The notes beneath the pieces were generated by a model. That model had not been told where the DNA came from. It was given only the letters and a program-made list of their open reading frames with translations, and ran no database searches. Below are positions 1 through 5,664 of a stretch of DNA of 6,014 nucleotides, piece by piece. Source of the DNA: Dehalococcoidia bacterium UBA5748 (GTDB lineage: Bacteria > Chloroflexota > Dehalococcoidia > Dehalococcoidales > UBA5627); NCBI GenBank assembly GCA_002419135.1, contig DIFM01000010.1:1-6014 (forward strand). Reading direction: 5' to 3'. Position 1 is the stretch's first letter; every line of letters starts with the position of its first letter. The position numbers and the translations under genes are program-made.

Positions 1-2
1 GG

Positions 3-995
3 GGTATTGAGTTCGGTAAGATAAATAGGGGAACTGATTTTAGATGTTCCACCAATGCGAGACTGGAACGTCAGTTTACCGCCGAACTATGCAATAAAAT
101 GTACAAAGCCGGTTTCAGGCTGCTCTATCTGGGTTTGGAATCCGGGTGCGACCGCGTTCTGGACCTGATGGAAAAGGGGACCGACTATGAAACTGCCCTG
201 GAGGTATGCAGAAATGTTTACAATGCCGGTATCTGGAATCACCTGTATACCTTTTTGGGATTTCCGACAGAAAGCGCAGAAGAAGCACAGCAAACAATAG
301 ATTTTCTGATTAACCATAAAGATATAATCCATTCCTTTAATATAGCCAGCTTTCTGTTAAATAAAGGCGCCCAGGTAGTGAGATGTCCGCAAAAATACGG
401 AATAACCGCCATTAATCCGGGGCCGGCGCCCGATTTTACGCTTGCTTATGACTATATAGTATCTTCCGGGCTTTCAAGTGCCGAAGCAATCGAAATGAGC
501 AATATCTACCGCGAAAAAGTAATCGACCGGTACGACAACAAAGAGGTCTTCAAGCTGGATTACGAAGAAATACTTTTGTATTTGTCGCACTATCGTGAAA
601 GCGACCCTTCGTTGAAGATGTTGGCATCCGGCAATATGGATTCCGCTGCCAGTAATCAATCAATCAATCAAAAATCCGTTCCCCGACTTAAAAGTAATAT
701 TGTGGCAGACAATATCGGGTATAATATTGCTGCTATTGACGCCAGCATTAATAAAAACGAAAAAACTATAGCCTATCCCGAAGCTACTTCTATTCTCTTC
801 AATGCGGTTTCGGGGCAAGTATTGGCTGTCAATCCTCTCGTTATGGAAATCCTTCTGCTTTGTGACGGCAAAAGAAATGTCCATCAGATTGCATATACGC
901 TATCCCACAAATACGAAGCGCCTTATCTTCAAGTAGAAAAAGACTGCATTTCCTTTTTGGAAACATTTTACAAGCAAGGCTATATAACCATCTAA
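3..995 (+). CDS. Radical SAM enzyme, C-terminal part, with PqqD-like (RRE) tail; 5' end outside window
   Basis: The frame is open from base 3, so the visible 330 residues are the C-terminal part of a larger protein; the ATG at 99 is an internal Met. The early part shows the late half of a radical SAM barrel: an Arg-rich strand near residue 20, then LYLGLESGCDRVLDLMEKG (about 41-59) and a TFLGFPTES loop, as in the B12-binding/radical SAM (Elp3/MiaB-like) superfamily. The CxxxCxxC cluster motif and any cobalamin domain would lie upstream and cannot be seen. A Ser/Asn/Gln-rich linker near 600-690 precedes the last 73 residues (774-992). Those match the PqqD pattern: a short beta pair (ILFNAVSGQVLAVNP), a helix ending in CDGKRNVHQIA, and a final helix ending in YKQGYITI. 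In RiPP pathways this fold binds leader peptides. The substrate is unknown, and no precursor peptide was recognised nearby. The superfamily call is firm; a RiPP role is inference. Confidence 0.85.
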   Translation, partial: GIEFGKINRGTDFRCSTNARLERQFTAELCNKMYKAGFRLLYLGLESGCDRVLDLMEKGTDYETALEVCRNVYNAGIWNHLYTFLGFPTESAEEAQQTIDFLINHKDIIHSFNIASFLLNKGAQVVRCPQKYGITAINPGPAPDFTLAYDYIVSSGLSSAEAIEMSNIYREKVIDRYDNKEVFKLDYEEILLYLSHYRESDPSLKMLASGNMDSAASNQSINQKSVPRLKSNIVADNIGYNIAAIDASINKNEKTIAYPEATSILFNAVSGQVLAVNPLVMEILLLCDGKRNVHQIAYTLSHKYEAPYLQVEKDCISFLETFYKQGYITI

Positions 996-1021
996 ACCCC
1001 ACCCGTTTTTGGGTTTCCATC

Positions 1022-1050
1022 TTGTCAATTATAATCTCGCAGCGTAAAAT
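1022..1050 (+). promoter_or_regulatory. Sigma70-type promoter upstream of the HAD phosphatase gene
   Basis: TTGTCA at 1022-1027 (5 of 6 to TTGACA) and TAAAAT at 1045-1050 (5 of 6 to TATAAT) are 17 bp apart, in the 128-nt gap after the radical SAM gene. Initiation would fall near 1057, giving a leader of about 67 nt. A perfect TATAAT also sits at 1030-1035, but it has only poor -35 choices at normal spacing, so I prefer the first pair. The position suggests that the phosphatase, and perhaps the nitroreductase-like gene after it, is transcribed separately from the radical SAM gene. Confidence 0.55.
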
Positions 1051-1123
1051 AGCAGCGTACTTGCGCATATCCGCTATCGCAATTGATTATTAGAAGTCGA
1101 TTCACAATTTTGGGGTAAAAGCG

Positions 1124-1768
1124 GTGAAGTATAAAGCTGTAATTTTCGATATGGACGGAACCCTGCTGGATACGCTGGAAGATATAACCGATGGCGTAAA
1201 TCATGCTCTGGGCAATCTCGGCTTTCCTCTACTTGATATATCCGAAATCCGCGGGTTTGTAGGAAATGGTGTAAGGCGTATGATGGAACTTTCGGTACCG
1301 GGCGGAACACAAAATCAGCTCTTTAGCGATGCCATCAGTCTTTTTAAGCGGCACTATGGCGAAAATTGCAGGAATAAGACGCGTCCATACAGCGGTATCA
1401 TGGAATTATTGCAAACTCTTGTCGAGCGTCGGTATAAAACAGCGGTTATTTCCAATAAGTATGATGCAGCCGTCAAGGAATTAAACGATTATTATTTCTC
1501 AAAGTACATTCCTGTTGCCATTGGAGAAAGTAGTGATATTAAAAGGAAACCGGCGGCGGATATGCTTATGTTAACGTTAAACAGGCTTTCAGTCATCGGA
1601 GAAGAAACTATCTATATCGGCGATTCCGAAGTGGATATTGAAACCGCAAAAAATGCCGGTGTCGATTGTATTTCGGTCACATGGGGATTTCGTGACAGAG
1701 ATTGGCTTTCCGCTCACGGAGCTGGTAAGATAGTCGATACTCCTGAAGAAATAGTGGCATTGTTGTAG
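1124..1768 (+). CDS. HAD-superfamily phosphatase, phosphoglycolate phosphatase-like
   Basis: This 214-residue protein has the usual length and all four HAD motifs. Motif I is FDMDGTLLDT, with nucleophile Asp9 and acid/base Asp11. Motif II is VISNK, with Ser110. The motif III lysine is in the KRKPAADM stretch near residue 142. Motif IV is YIGDSEVDIETAKNAG, with Asp167 and Asp171 for Mg2+. The helical insert after motif I (about residues 17-85) is a type C1 cap, which places it in the Gph/PpaX/beta-phosphoglucomutase group. Such enzymes are cytoplasmic and hydrolyse small phosphate esters; 2-phosphoglycolate or pyrophosphate is the best guess, but specificity cannot be read from sequence. The start is GTG at 1124, where the protein opens with the expected MKYKAVIFDMDG strand; GGGG at 1112-1115 is a plausible ribosome site 8 nt upstream. 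The nitroreductase-like gene follows after 68 nt. Confidence 0.93.
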   Translation: MKYKAVIFDMDGTLLDTLEDITDGVNHALGNLGFPLLDISEIRGFVGNGVRRMMELSVPGGTQNQLFSDAISLFKRHYGENCRNKTRPYSGIMELLQTLVERRYKTAVISNKYDAAVKELNDYYFSKYIPVAIGESSDIKRKPAADMLMLTLNRLSVIGEETIYIGDSEVDIETAKNAGVDCISVTWGFRDRDWLSAHGAGKIVDTPEEIVALL

Positions 1769-1836
1769 GTTACCGACTGCAATATAGTTATCCTCAGTTA
1801 GATACATTACAGCCATTAGTTTAAAGAAAGGTTTTT

Positions 1837-2631
1837 ATGGATATACCTTTTGCCGGATGGTACGAAGCAATCGCAAAAAGAAGGTCTTACAGAACATATG
1901 ATAAGAGCAGGATTATAGAGCCGCACATAATTGAGGCTTTGGGTAGCGTATGCAGAGAGTTCAAGCCTTTTCCCGGTGTCCGCGCAACTCTGATAACCGA
2001 ACCGCCGGAGGATATATTTAAGTTTGTAGCCGGGAGTTATGGGATAATCAGCGGCGCTCCGGCTTTTATTGCATTTATCTGTGATAAAACTAATCCTAAT
2101 GTCAACGAGTATGCCGGTTATATTGGTGAAGGTGTTATTTTGGAGGCGACGGCGCTGGGATTAAACACCTGCTGGGTCGCTGCCGCTTTCAGCGCCGGGA
2201 AAGCGGCAAATATTGTTGAAGTGAAGGAAAACGAGCGTTTGATGGCTGTTACTCCGCTGGGTTACGCAATGCAAAATACTTCTGCTAAGGACAGGGTAAT
2301 GACCGGTTTCGGTCGCACACATAAACGGCTCCCGGCGGAGCAACTGGTTACCGGTTTAAGCTATGAAAAATCTCCCGAATGGGTAAAGAACGCAATCGAA
2401 GCTGCCAGATTGGCGCCTTCGGCGGTAAACCGCCAGCCGTGGGGATTCGATATCGAAGAGGATGCAATTACAGTATATATAAGAAGCGGCGGAACCGATT
2501 TCAATATTTCTTATCGTCTGGACTGTGGGATTACAATGCTGCACATCGAGGTAGCCGCTCTAAATGCAGGTATCAGGGGAGAGTGGGAGTTTTTGCAGTC
2601 TCCGCAGGTGGCGAGGTTTAGGGTGGCTTAG
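1837..2631 (+). CDS. Nitroreductase-fold protein of the TM1586 type
   Basis: The 264-residue protein is a putative FMN-dependent nitroreductase-family member. It opens with a helix ending in AIAKRRSYRTYDKS (residues 11-24), the typical nitroreductase entry motif. A central GYIGEGVILEATALGLNTCW (94-113) corresponds to the conserved helix that carries alanine, glycine and tryptophan in this fold. A second set of motifs follows: AIEAARLAPSAVNRQPWGFD (186-205) and DCGITMLHIEVAALNAG (229-245). Signatures split into two half-domains are what I expect of the TM1586-like family (Pfam putative TM nitroreductase) rather than ordinary NfsB-type enzymes, so one chain may supply what a dimer normally does. 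Substrate and physiological role are unknown. There is no signal peptide or membrane segment. The ATG start is well set by AAAGAAAGG at 1823-1831, 5 nt upstream. Confidence 0.85.
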   Translation: MDIPFAGWYEAIAKRRSYRTYDKSRIIEPHIIEALGSVCREFKPFPGVRATLITEPPEDIFKFVAGSYGIISGAPAFIAFICDKTNPNVNEYAGYIGEGVILEATALGLNTCWVAAAFSAGKAANIVEVKENERLMAVTPLGYAMQNTSAKDRVMTGFGRTHKRLPAEQLVTGLSYEKSPEWVKNAIEAARLAPSAVNRQPWGFDIEEDAITVYIRSGGTDFNISYRLDCGITMLHIEVAALNAGIRGEWEFLQSPQVARFRVA

Positions 2632-2655
2632 GCTATAATATGCTTTATATACACA

Positions 2656-2712
2656 GTCATTGTGAGGAGTCCCTCTACGATGTCATTCTGAGACGCAGAC
2701 GAATGAATCTGA
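2656..2712 (+). repeat. Two tandem degenerate GTCATT..GAG repeat units
   Basis: GTCATTGTGAGGAG begins at 2656 and a second unit, GTCATTCTGAGACGCAGACG, begins at 2682 and runs on to GAATCTGA at 2712. Both start GTCATT and share a following GAG. The second strongly resembles the GTCATTCTGAGCGNAGCGAAGAATCT type of intergenic repeat found in many copies in several bacterial genomes. An inverted relative lies at 3008-3036, and TCGCAATGAC at 2821-2830 is a reverse-complement piece of the first unit type (GTCATTGCGA). Their role is unknown. Confidence 0.6.
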
Positions 2713-2802
2713 TATAAATTTCAGGGAGGGGCGAGATAATAATCGGTATCGAATAAATTACTATTACCGGTCGTTATCGCTATTCTTGAAACATCACTTA
2801 GC

Positions 2803-2820
2803 TTTTTCCTTCAGGAAAAA
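2803..2820. repeat. Perfect 8-bp hairpin, TTTTTCCT/AGGAAAAA
   Basis: The arms TTTTTCCT (2803-2810) and AGGAAAAA (2813-2820) are exact reverse complements around a 2-nt centre, and run directly into the TCGCAATGACGG repeat piece. In either direction the sequence lacks the GC-rich stem needed for a convincing terminator, so I read it as the palindromic part of a dispersed repeat. Confidence 0.5.
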
Positions 2821-2868
2821 TCGCAATGACGGTTGATTATTTCCTCATCAGTCTTATTTCATTCGAAG

Positions 2869-2886
2869 CCTTCCCCTTGGGGAAGG
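2869..2886. repeat. GC-rich hairpin, CCTTCCCC/GGGGAAGG
   Basis: CCTTCCCC (2869-2876) and GGGGAAGG (2879-2886) pair perfectly across a 2-nt centre, and GTGGCAGACCGA follows. This CCTTCCCC-TT-GGGGAAGGTGGC form is typical of dispersed palindromic intergenic repeats. No T-run follows on either strand, so a terminator role is unlikely. Confidence 0.55.
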
Positions 2887-3007
2887 TGGCAGACCGATTT
2901 ATCGGGATGACGGATGAGAGTGTTTTTTACCCAGCCCCTCGGATTCTAAATTCCATCAATCAGAAATGAAATCTCGATGTATCGAAACAAAGCTGTTTGA
3001 GTGGCAT

Positions 3008-3036
3008 TCAGACTCTTCGCTTTGCTCAGAGTGACA
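3008..3036 (-). repeat. Inverted copy of the GTCATTCTGAG repeat
   Basis: Read on the minus strand, this segment begins TGTCACTCTGAGCAAAGCG and ends AGAGTCTGA. It aligns with the unit at 2681-2712 apart from a few substitutions and a short gap. The two copies are in opposite orientation about 300 bp apart and could fold on each other in a long transcript, or mark the ends of an old insertion. The copy here is closer to the general form of this repeat (GAGCNAAGCGAAGA). Confidence 0.6.
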
Positions 3037-3093
3037 GGAGGCATTAAAGCTGCTTCATACAGACCATAAATGACAGCATGGATTGAGGATAAT

Positions 3094-3130
3094 AAAAAAA
3101 GGGCTTGCGCTTATTAAGACTGTAAGTCTT
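3094..3130 (-). terminator. Possible weak terminator after the gatCA operon
   Basis: On the minus strand a 6-bp hairpin, AAGACT-TAC-AGTCTT (3116-3130), overlaps the end of the -1 reading frame. A run of seven T (complement of 3094-3100) follows about 15 nt later, after CGCAAGCCC. Stem and T-run are not adjacent and no strong GC stem precedes the T-run, so this is only a candidate end for the gatC-gatA transcript. Confidence 0.25.
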
Positions 3131-3239
3131 CTGGTTTATCAGCGTATGTAACCTTAATTTCCACTGGCTCGCCTGCTCGCTTATTTTCAATTATTTTATA
3201 TTTTCTTTTAACCTTATAGAAAGAACTGCTTTGCAATAT
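3114..3239 (-). pseudogene. -1 frame continuation of the double-CxxC protein (apparent frameshift)
   Basis: The -1 frame relative to the 48-residue gene is open from 3239 down to a TAA at 3114-3116 and has no start of its own with a ribosome site. After the AT-rich crossover it encodes KYKIIENKRAGEPVEIKV followed by TYADKPEDLQS, a charged, protein-like tail. Joining it to the CxxC segment near 3195-3215, where the coding strand reads AAAAGAAAATATAAAATAA, would give about 74 residues. No classic X-XXY-YYZ slippery heptamer in the zero frame was found, so a real indel or a sequencing error in the A-rich run is likelier than programmed frameshifting. The frame is short, so chance openness remains possible. 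Confidence 0.45.
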
Positions 3240-3337
3240 TTACATATAACATAACCATCATAATCACTAATATCTACGTAATCGGGAAGTTCCAAAAGAT
3301 TATCACATACAAGACATTTTATATTTGAGTTACTCAT
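3191..3337 (-). CDS. Small double-CxxC (zinc-ribbon-like) protein, last gene of the gatCA operon
   Basis: This 48-residue frame starts with ATG at 3337, only 12 nt after the gatA stop codon. Its strong ribosome site, AGGAG (complement of 3344-3348), lies 6 nt upstream and just clear of the end of gatA. The protein has two cysteine pairs, KCLVC (Cys8, Cys11) and ICKYC (Cys32, Cys35), separated by 20 mostly acidic and aromatic residues. That spacing fits a four-cysteine zinc ribbon or rubredoxin-like knuckle. I do not recognise a named family. The frame stops at TAA (3191-3193) in an A-rich run, but a protein-like frame continues in -1 to 3114, so the intact product may have been about 74 residues (see 3114-3239). 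Spacing suggests co-translation with gatA; any link to amidotransferase function is unproven. Confidence 0.7.
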   Translation of the reverse strand: MSNSNIKCLVCDNLLELPDYVDISDYDGYVICKYCKAVLSIRLKENIK

Positions 3338-3349
3338 AAAAAACTCCTA

Positions 3350-4810
3350 CTATATCTTCGGCTTTCTCCTGTGCCAGTCGGTAGCCTGCTGGTAGGCATG
3401 GGCGACTTTAAGAATAGTCTCTTCGGCAAAGGGTTTTCCGATGACCTGCAACCCAATGGGAAGTCCTTCGGCAAACCCGCCCGGTACTGTAATTGCAGGA
3501 ACGCCGGCAATGTTGATGGGTATGGTAAAGACATCCGAAAGGTACATCTGAACCGGGTCCTGTGTTTTCTCACCGATTTTGAACGGCACGGTAGGGGTGG
3601 TCGGGGTAACCAGAGCATCGTATTTCTCGAATGCACTATCAAACTCGCGGCGGATTAAAGTTCGTACTTTCTGAGCTTTAAGATAATAAGCATCGTAATA
3701 ACCGGCGGAGAGGGCATAGGTTCCCAGCATAATGCGCCGCTTTACCTCCGGTCCAAATCCGATTTCACGGGTCTTTTCCATAGCTTCCCACATATTATCG
3801 GTATCCTTGTATGAGAAGCCGTATTTTACGCCGTCGTAGCGTGCCAGGTTAGCCGAGGCTTCCGACGGGGCAATGATATAGTAAACTGCCAGCGCATAGG
3901 GGGTGCTCGGCAGCGAAACGTTCCAGTCGATTACCGCCCCCATTTCTTCAAGTTTGGCAATGGAGGTTTTAACGGCATCCTCAACCTCTTTCTGCATCCC
4001 CTCTACGAAATATTCTTTGGGAACGCCGATACGCATGCCCTTAATATCTCCTGTAAGGCATTTCGTATAATCGGGTACGGGAATATCCAGCGAGGTCGAA
4101 TCATTATTATCGAACCCTGAAATGGCATTGAGTACCAGCGCCGCATCTGTAACATCCTGAGTAAAAGGTCCTATCTGGTCTAATGAGCTGGCAAAAGCAA
4201 CCAATCCGTAGCGGCTGACCCTGCCGTAGGTCGGTTTCAAGCCGGTAACGCTGCAGAAACTGGCCGGCTGTCGGATACTGCCGCCGGTATCGGAACCGAG
4301 GGCATAAATGGCTTCGCCGCATGCCACCGCAGCTGCCGAACCGCCGCTGGAACCGCCGGGAACGCGGCTCAAATCCCACGGATTACGGGTGGTAAAGAAA
4401 GCGGAGTTTTCGGTGGAAGAACCCATGGCGAATTCGTCCATATTTGCTTTGCCGACCATAACCATACCTTCACCATATAATTTTTCCATCACGGTGGCGT
4501 TGTAGGGCGGTACAAAAGTCTCCAACATCTTTGATGAGCATGTGGTCTTAACACCCTTTGTGCAGATGACATCCTTAATCATAGCAGGAACACCGGTCAG
4601 CGGTTTACAGTCGCCGGCGGCTATCATCCGGTCGGCTTGTTTTGCCTGTTCAAGTGCAAGGTCGGCTGTTATCGTTACGATGGCTTTTACCTGCGGTTCG
4701 AGCTTTTCGATTCTATCCAGACATGATTTCGTCAATTCTACAGATGAAATCTGTTTATCTTTAAGTAATTTATGGGCTTCGCTTATCGTTAATTGCTTTC
4801 CGTCCAACAA
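3350..4810 (-). CDS. gatA: Asp-tRNA(Asn)/Glu-tRNA(Gln) amidotransferase subunit A
   Basis: GatA releases ammonia from glutamine (or asparagine) and passes it to GatB, which converts misacylated Glu-tRNA(Gln) or Asp-tRNA(Asn) to the correct amide form in the cytoplasm. The 486-residue length is standard. The amidase-signature catalytic triad is intact: Lys79 in GVPAMIKD, the cis-Ser Ser154 in PGGSSGGSAAAVACG, and nucleophile Ser178 in GSDTGGSIRQPA, the same numbering as known GatA proteins. Other hallmarks are KANMDEFAMGSSTENSAF (121-138), GLKPTYGRVSRYGL (190-203), EASANLARYDGVKYG (317-331) and the C-terminal GLPIGLQVIG. The start codon is TTG at 4810, supported by AAGGAG 6 nt upstream and by the normal N-terminus (LTISEAHKLLKDK). 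It lies 27 nt after gatC and 12 nt before the small CxxC gene. gatB is absent here and must be elsewhere if the complex is complete. Confidence 0.98.
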   Translation of the reverse strand: MLDGKQLTISEAHKLLKDKQISSVELTKSCLDRIEKLEPQVKAIVTITADLALEQAKQADRMIAAGDCKPLTGVPAMIKDVICTKGVKTTCSSKMLETFVPPYNATVMEKLYGEGMVMVGKANMDEFAMGSSTENSAFFTTRNPWDLSRVPGGSSGGSAAAVACGEAIYALGSDTGGSIRQPASFCSVTGLKPTYGRVSRYGLVAFASSLDQIGPFTQDVTDAALVLNAISGFDNNDSTSLDIPVPDYTKCLTGDIKGMRIGVPKEYFVEGMQKEVEDAVKTSIAKLEEMGAVIDWNVSLPSTPYALAVYYIIAPSEASANLARYDGVKYGFSYKDTDNMWEAMEKTREIGFGPEVKRRIMLGTYALSAGYYDAYYLKAQKVRTLIRREFDSAFEKYDALVTPTTPTVPFKIGEKTQDPVQMYLSDVFTIPINIAGVPAITVPGGFAEGLPIGLQVIGKPFAEETILKVAHAYQQATDWHRRKPKI

Positions 4811-4816
4811 TGTAAT

Positions 4817-4822
4817 CTCCTT
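4817..4822 (-). promoter_or_regulatory. Ribosome binding site that sets the TTG start of gatA
   Basis: On the minus strand AAGGAG is followed by a 6-nt spacer and then TTG (complement of 4808-4810). No ATG in this frame lies between this site and the conserved N-terminal helix of GatA, so the TTG is the best start. The site sits within the 27-nt gatC-gatA gap. Confidence 0.8.
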
Positions 4823-4837
4823 ACGATTTAGTCCAAT

Positions 4838-5125
4838 CTACTCCAGCACGACCTTGACTCTTATGTAATCGCCGTCTCTCTGAGGGGCGTTGGCAAGAAC
4901 CTCGTCCTGCGGCAGGGAAGGCTTTACCACGTCATCTTTAAGAACGTTGGTTAAGGCGTTGGGCTGCGCTGTCGGCGGAATGCCTGTGGTATCCACCTTG
5001 TTCAATATCTCGAAGTTCTCCAGTATATTGGATAGCTGTTCGCTCATTTTCTCCACCTCATTCTCGGTTAACCCCAGTTTGGAGAGGCGGGCAATATGTA
5101 AAACCTGTTCCTTGCTCAGTTTCAT
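4838..5125 (-). CDS. gatC: Asp-tRNA(Asn)/Glu-tRNA(Gln) amidotransferase subunit C
   Basis: GatC is the small strap-like subunit that wraps around the GatA-GatB interface and stabilises GatA. The 95-residue product has the family pattern throughout: N-terminal helix KLSKEQVLHIARLSKLGLTE, the second helix EVEKMSEQLSNILENFEIL, then VDTTGIPPTAQP, LKDDVVKPSLPQDEVLANAP and the C-terminal DYIRVKVVLE. I chose the ATG at 5125 over the in-frame ATG at 5170. It gives the usual length, GGGAG lies 7 nt upstream (complement of 5133-5137), and the upstream extension would run through the promoter's -10 box. It is first in the operon, followed by gatA after 27 nt. Confidence 0.96.
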   Translation of the reverse strand: MKLSKEQVLHIARLSKLGLTENEVEKMSEQLSNILENFEILNKVDTTGIPPTAQPNALTNVLKDDVVKPSLPQDEVLANAPQRDGDYIRVKVVLE

Positions 5126-5156
5126 ATGATATCTCCCGACAATTGTAATATTGCCA

Positions 5157-5185
5157 ATTATAACATTCACGATTGCGTATCACAA
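5157..5185 (-). promoter_or_regulatory. Promoter of the gatC-gatA operon
   Basis: On the minus strand TTGTGA (complement of 5180-5185; 4 of 6 to TTGACA) and a perfect TATAAT (complement of 5157-5162) are exactly 17 bp apart. Transcription would start near 5150, giving a leader of about 25 nt with the gatC ribosome site. The -35 box lies about 93 bp from the first recognisable transposase codon of the remnant upstream. Confidence 0.7.
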
Positions 5186-5278
5186 CACGGGGAGTATCAA
5201 TCAGGAACGTTTTGATTTTTGAAATATCAGGATTGTTTATTACAAACATAAAGGAGCGCGGCGATGATAATAAAATAA

Positions 5279-5662
5279 TCTGTTCGCTGGGATGGAGGCC
5301 TTGATTATATGACGTTGGAAAAGATGAACACCGAGAATATGGGTTTGTTTCTGAAACAAGTGAGCGGGGTCCATAAACAGGATTTCATAATCATGGTGCT
5401 GGATGGAGCACCGTCGCATAAAGGTAAAGAACTTGAGGTTCCTGAAAACATCGCTCTGGTGTTCCTGCCATCGTATTCACCGGAATTGAATCCAGCGGAA
5501 CAGATATGGAATGTGCTTCGGCGAGATTACTTTGCAAACAAGGTGTTTGACTCACTTAACACTGCGACTTGTCAGGCAGAAAATGGACTGGCATCCAATA
5601 GGGAAGCGTTAAAAAACCTAACAAACTGGTCATGGATTAGTGCCATTTCGAAGGCTAAATAG
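5279..5662 (+). pseudogene. IS630-family transposase remnant (C-terminal third)
   Basis: The frame from the TAA at 5276-5278 to the TAG at 5660-5662 encodes about 127 residues that match the end of an IS630-type DDE transposase (DDE_3 domain). It begins WDGGLDYMTLEKMNTENMG, carries the second catalytic Asp in MVLDGAPSHKGK (Asp codon 5402-5404), and has the hallmark LPSYSPELNPAEQIW with the final catalytic Glu (codon 5498-5500). It ends in the usual LTNWSWISAI. Family members have roughly 340 residues; the N-terminal helix-turn-helix region and the first catalytic Asp are absent, so it cannot be active. The ATG at 5309 is internal to the homology and is not a credible start. No terminal inverted repeat was seen at either edge, and its stop codon directly abuts a broken thioesterase gene. 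Confidence 0.9.
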
Positions 5663-5664
5663 AA

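Larger units (their letters stand above)
2632..3113. other. Gene-free spacer with decayed repeats
   Basis: About 480 bases between the nitroreductase-like gene and the converging small CxxC gene contain no open frame that resembles a protein on either strand. The stretch is a patchwork of short pieces with a dispersed-repeat look: GTCATT-GAG units, a TCGCAATGACGG piece at 2821-2832, and compact hairpins, each listed separately. No clear factor-independent terminator for the upstream gene was found. Confidence 0.7.

Noticed and set aside
87..332. Minus-strand Cys/Phe-rich frame opposite the radical SAM gene
   Set aside because: The plus-strand frame shows clear radical SAM motifs across the same bases; the antisense frame has no start context or recognisable domain.
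994..1016. AAACCC/GGGTTT hairpin after the radical SAM gene as a terminator
   Set aside because: The stem is only 6 bp with an 11-nt loop and no T-run follows (CCATCTTG), so it is too weak to call.
2869..2886. CCTTCCCC/GGGGAAGG palindrome as a terminator for the nitroreductase-like gene
   Set aside because: It lies about 240 bp past the gene and no T-run follows on either strand; it fits a dispersed palindromic repeat better.
2656..3036. CRISPR array
   Set aside because: Units are degenerate, irregularly spaced and partly inverted, with no constant-length spacers and no cas genes nearby.
3190..3215. Programmed -1 frameshift signal in the small CxxC gene
   Set aside because: The A-rich stretch lacks a zero-frame X-XXY-YYZ heptamer and I see no clear stimulatory stem or internal Shine-Dalgarno at suitable spacing, so indel or sequence error is preferred.
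3371..3658. Plus-strand open frame opposite the gatA end
   Set aside because: It lies wholly within gatA on the opposite strand, with no ribosome site and no family features; likely a shadow of gatA codon use.
4107..4379. Arg/Cys-rich minus-strand frame inside gatA
   Set aside because: It is an out-of-frame reading of the conserved gatA amidase region; composition is typical of a shadow frame.
5126..5170. Longer gatC using the upstream in-frame ATG at 5170 (110 residues)
   Set aside because: It would start ahead of the predicted transcription start and across the -10 box, adds 15 residues not typical of GatC, and the ATG at 5125 has a well-placed GGGAG site.
5173..5302. Plus-strand open frame from TTG at 5173 (about 43 codons)
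   Set aside because: It has no ribosome site, overlaps the gatC promoter and then the transposase remnant in another frame, and its translation resembles no family I know.
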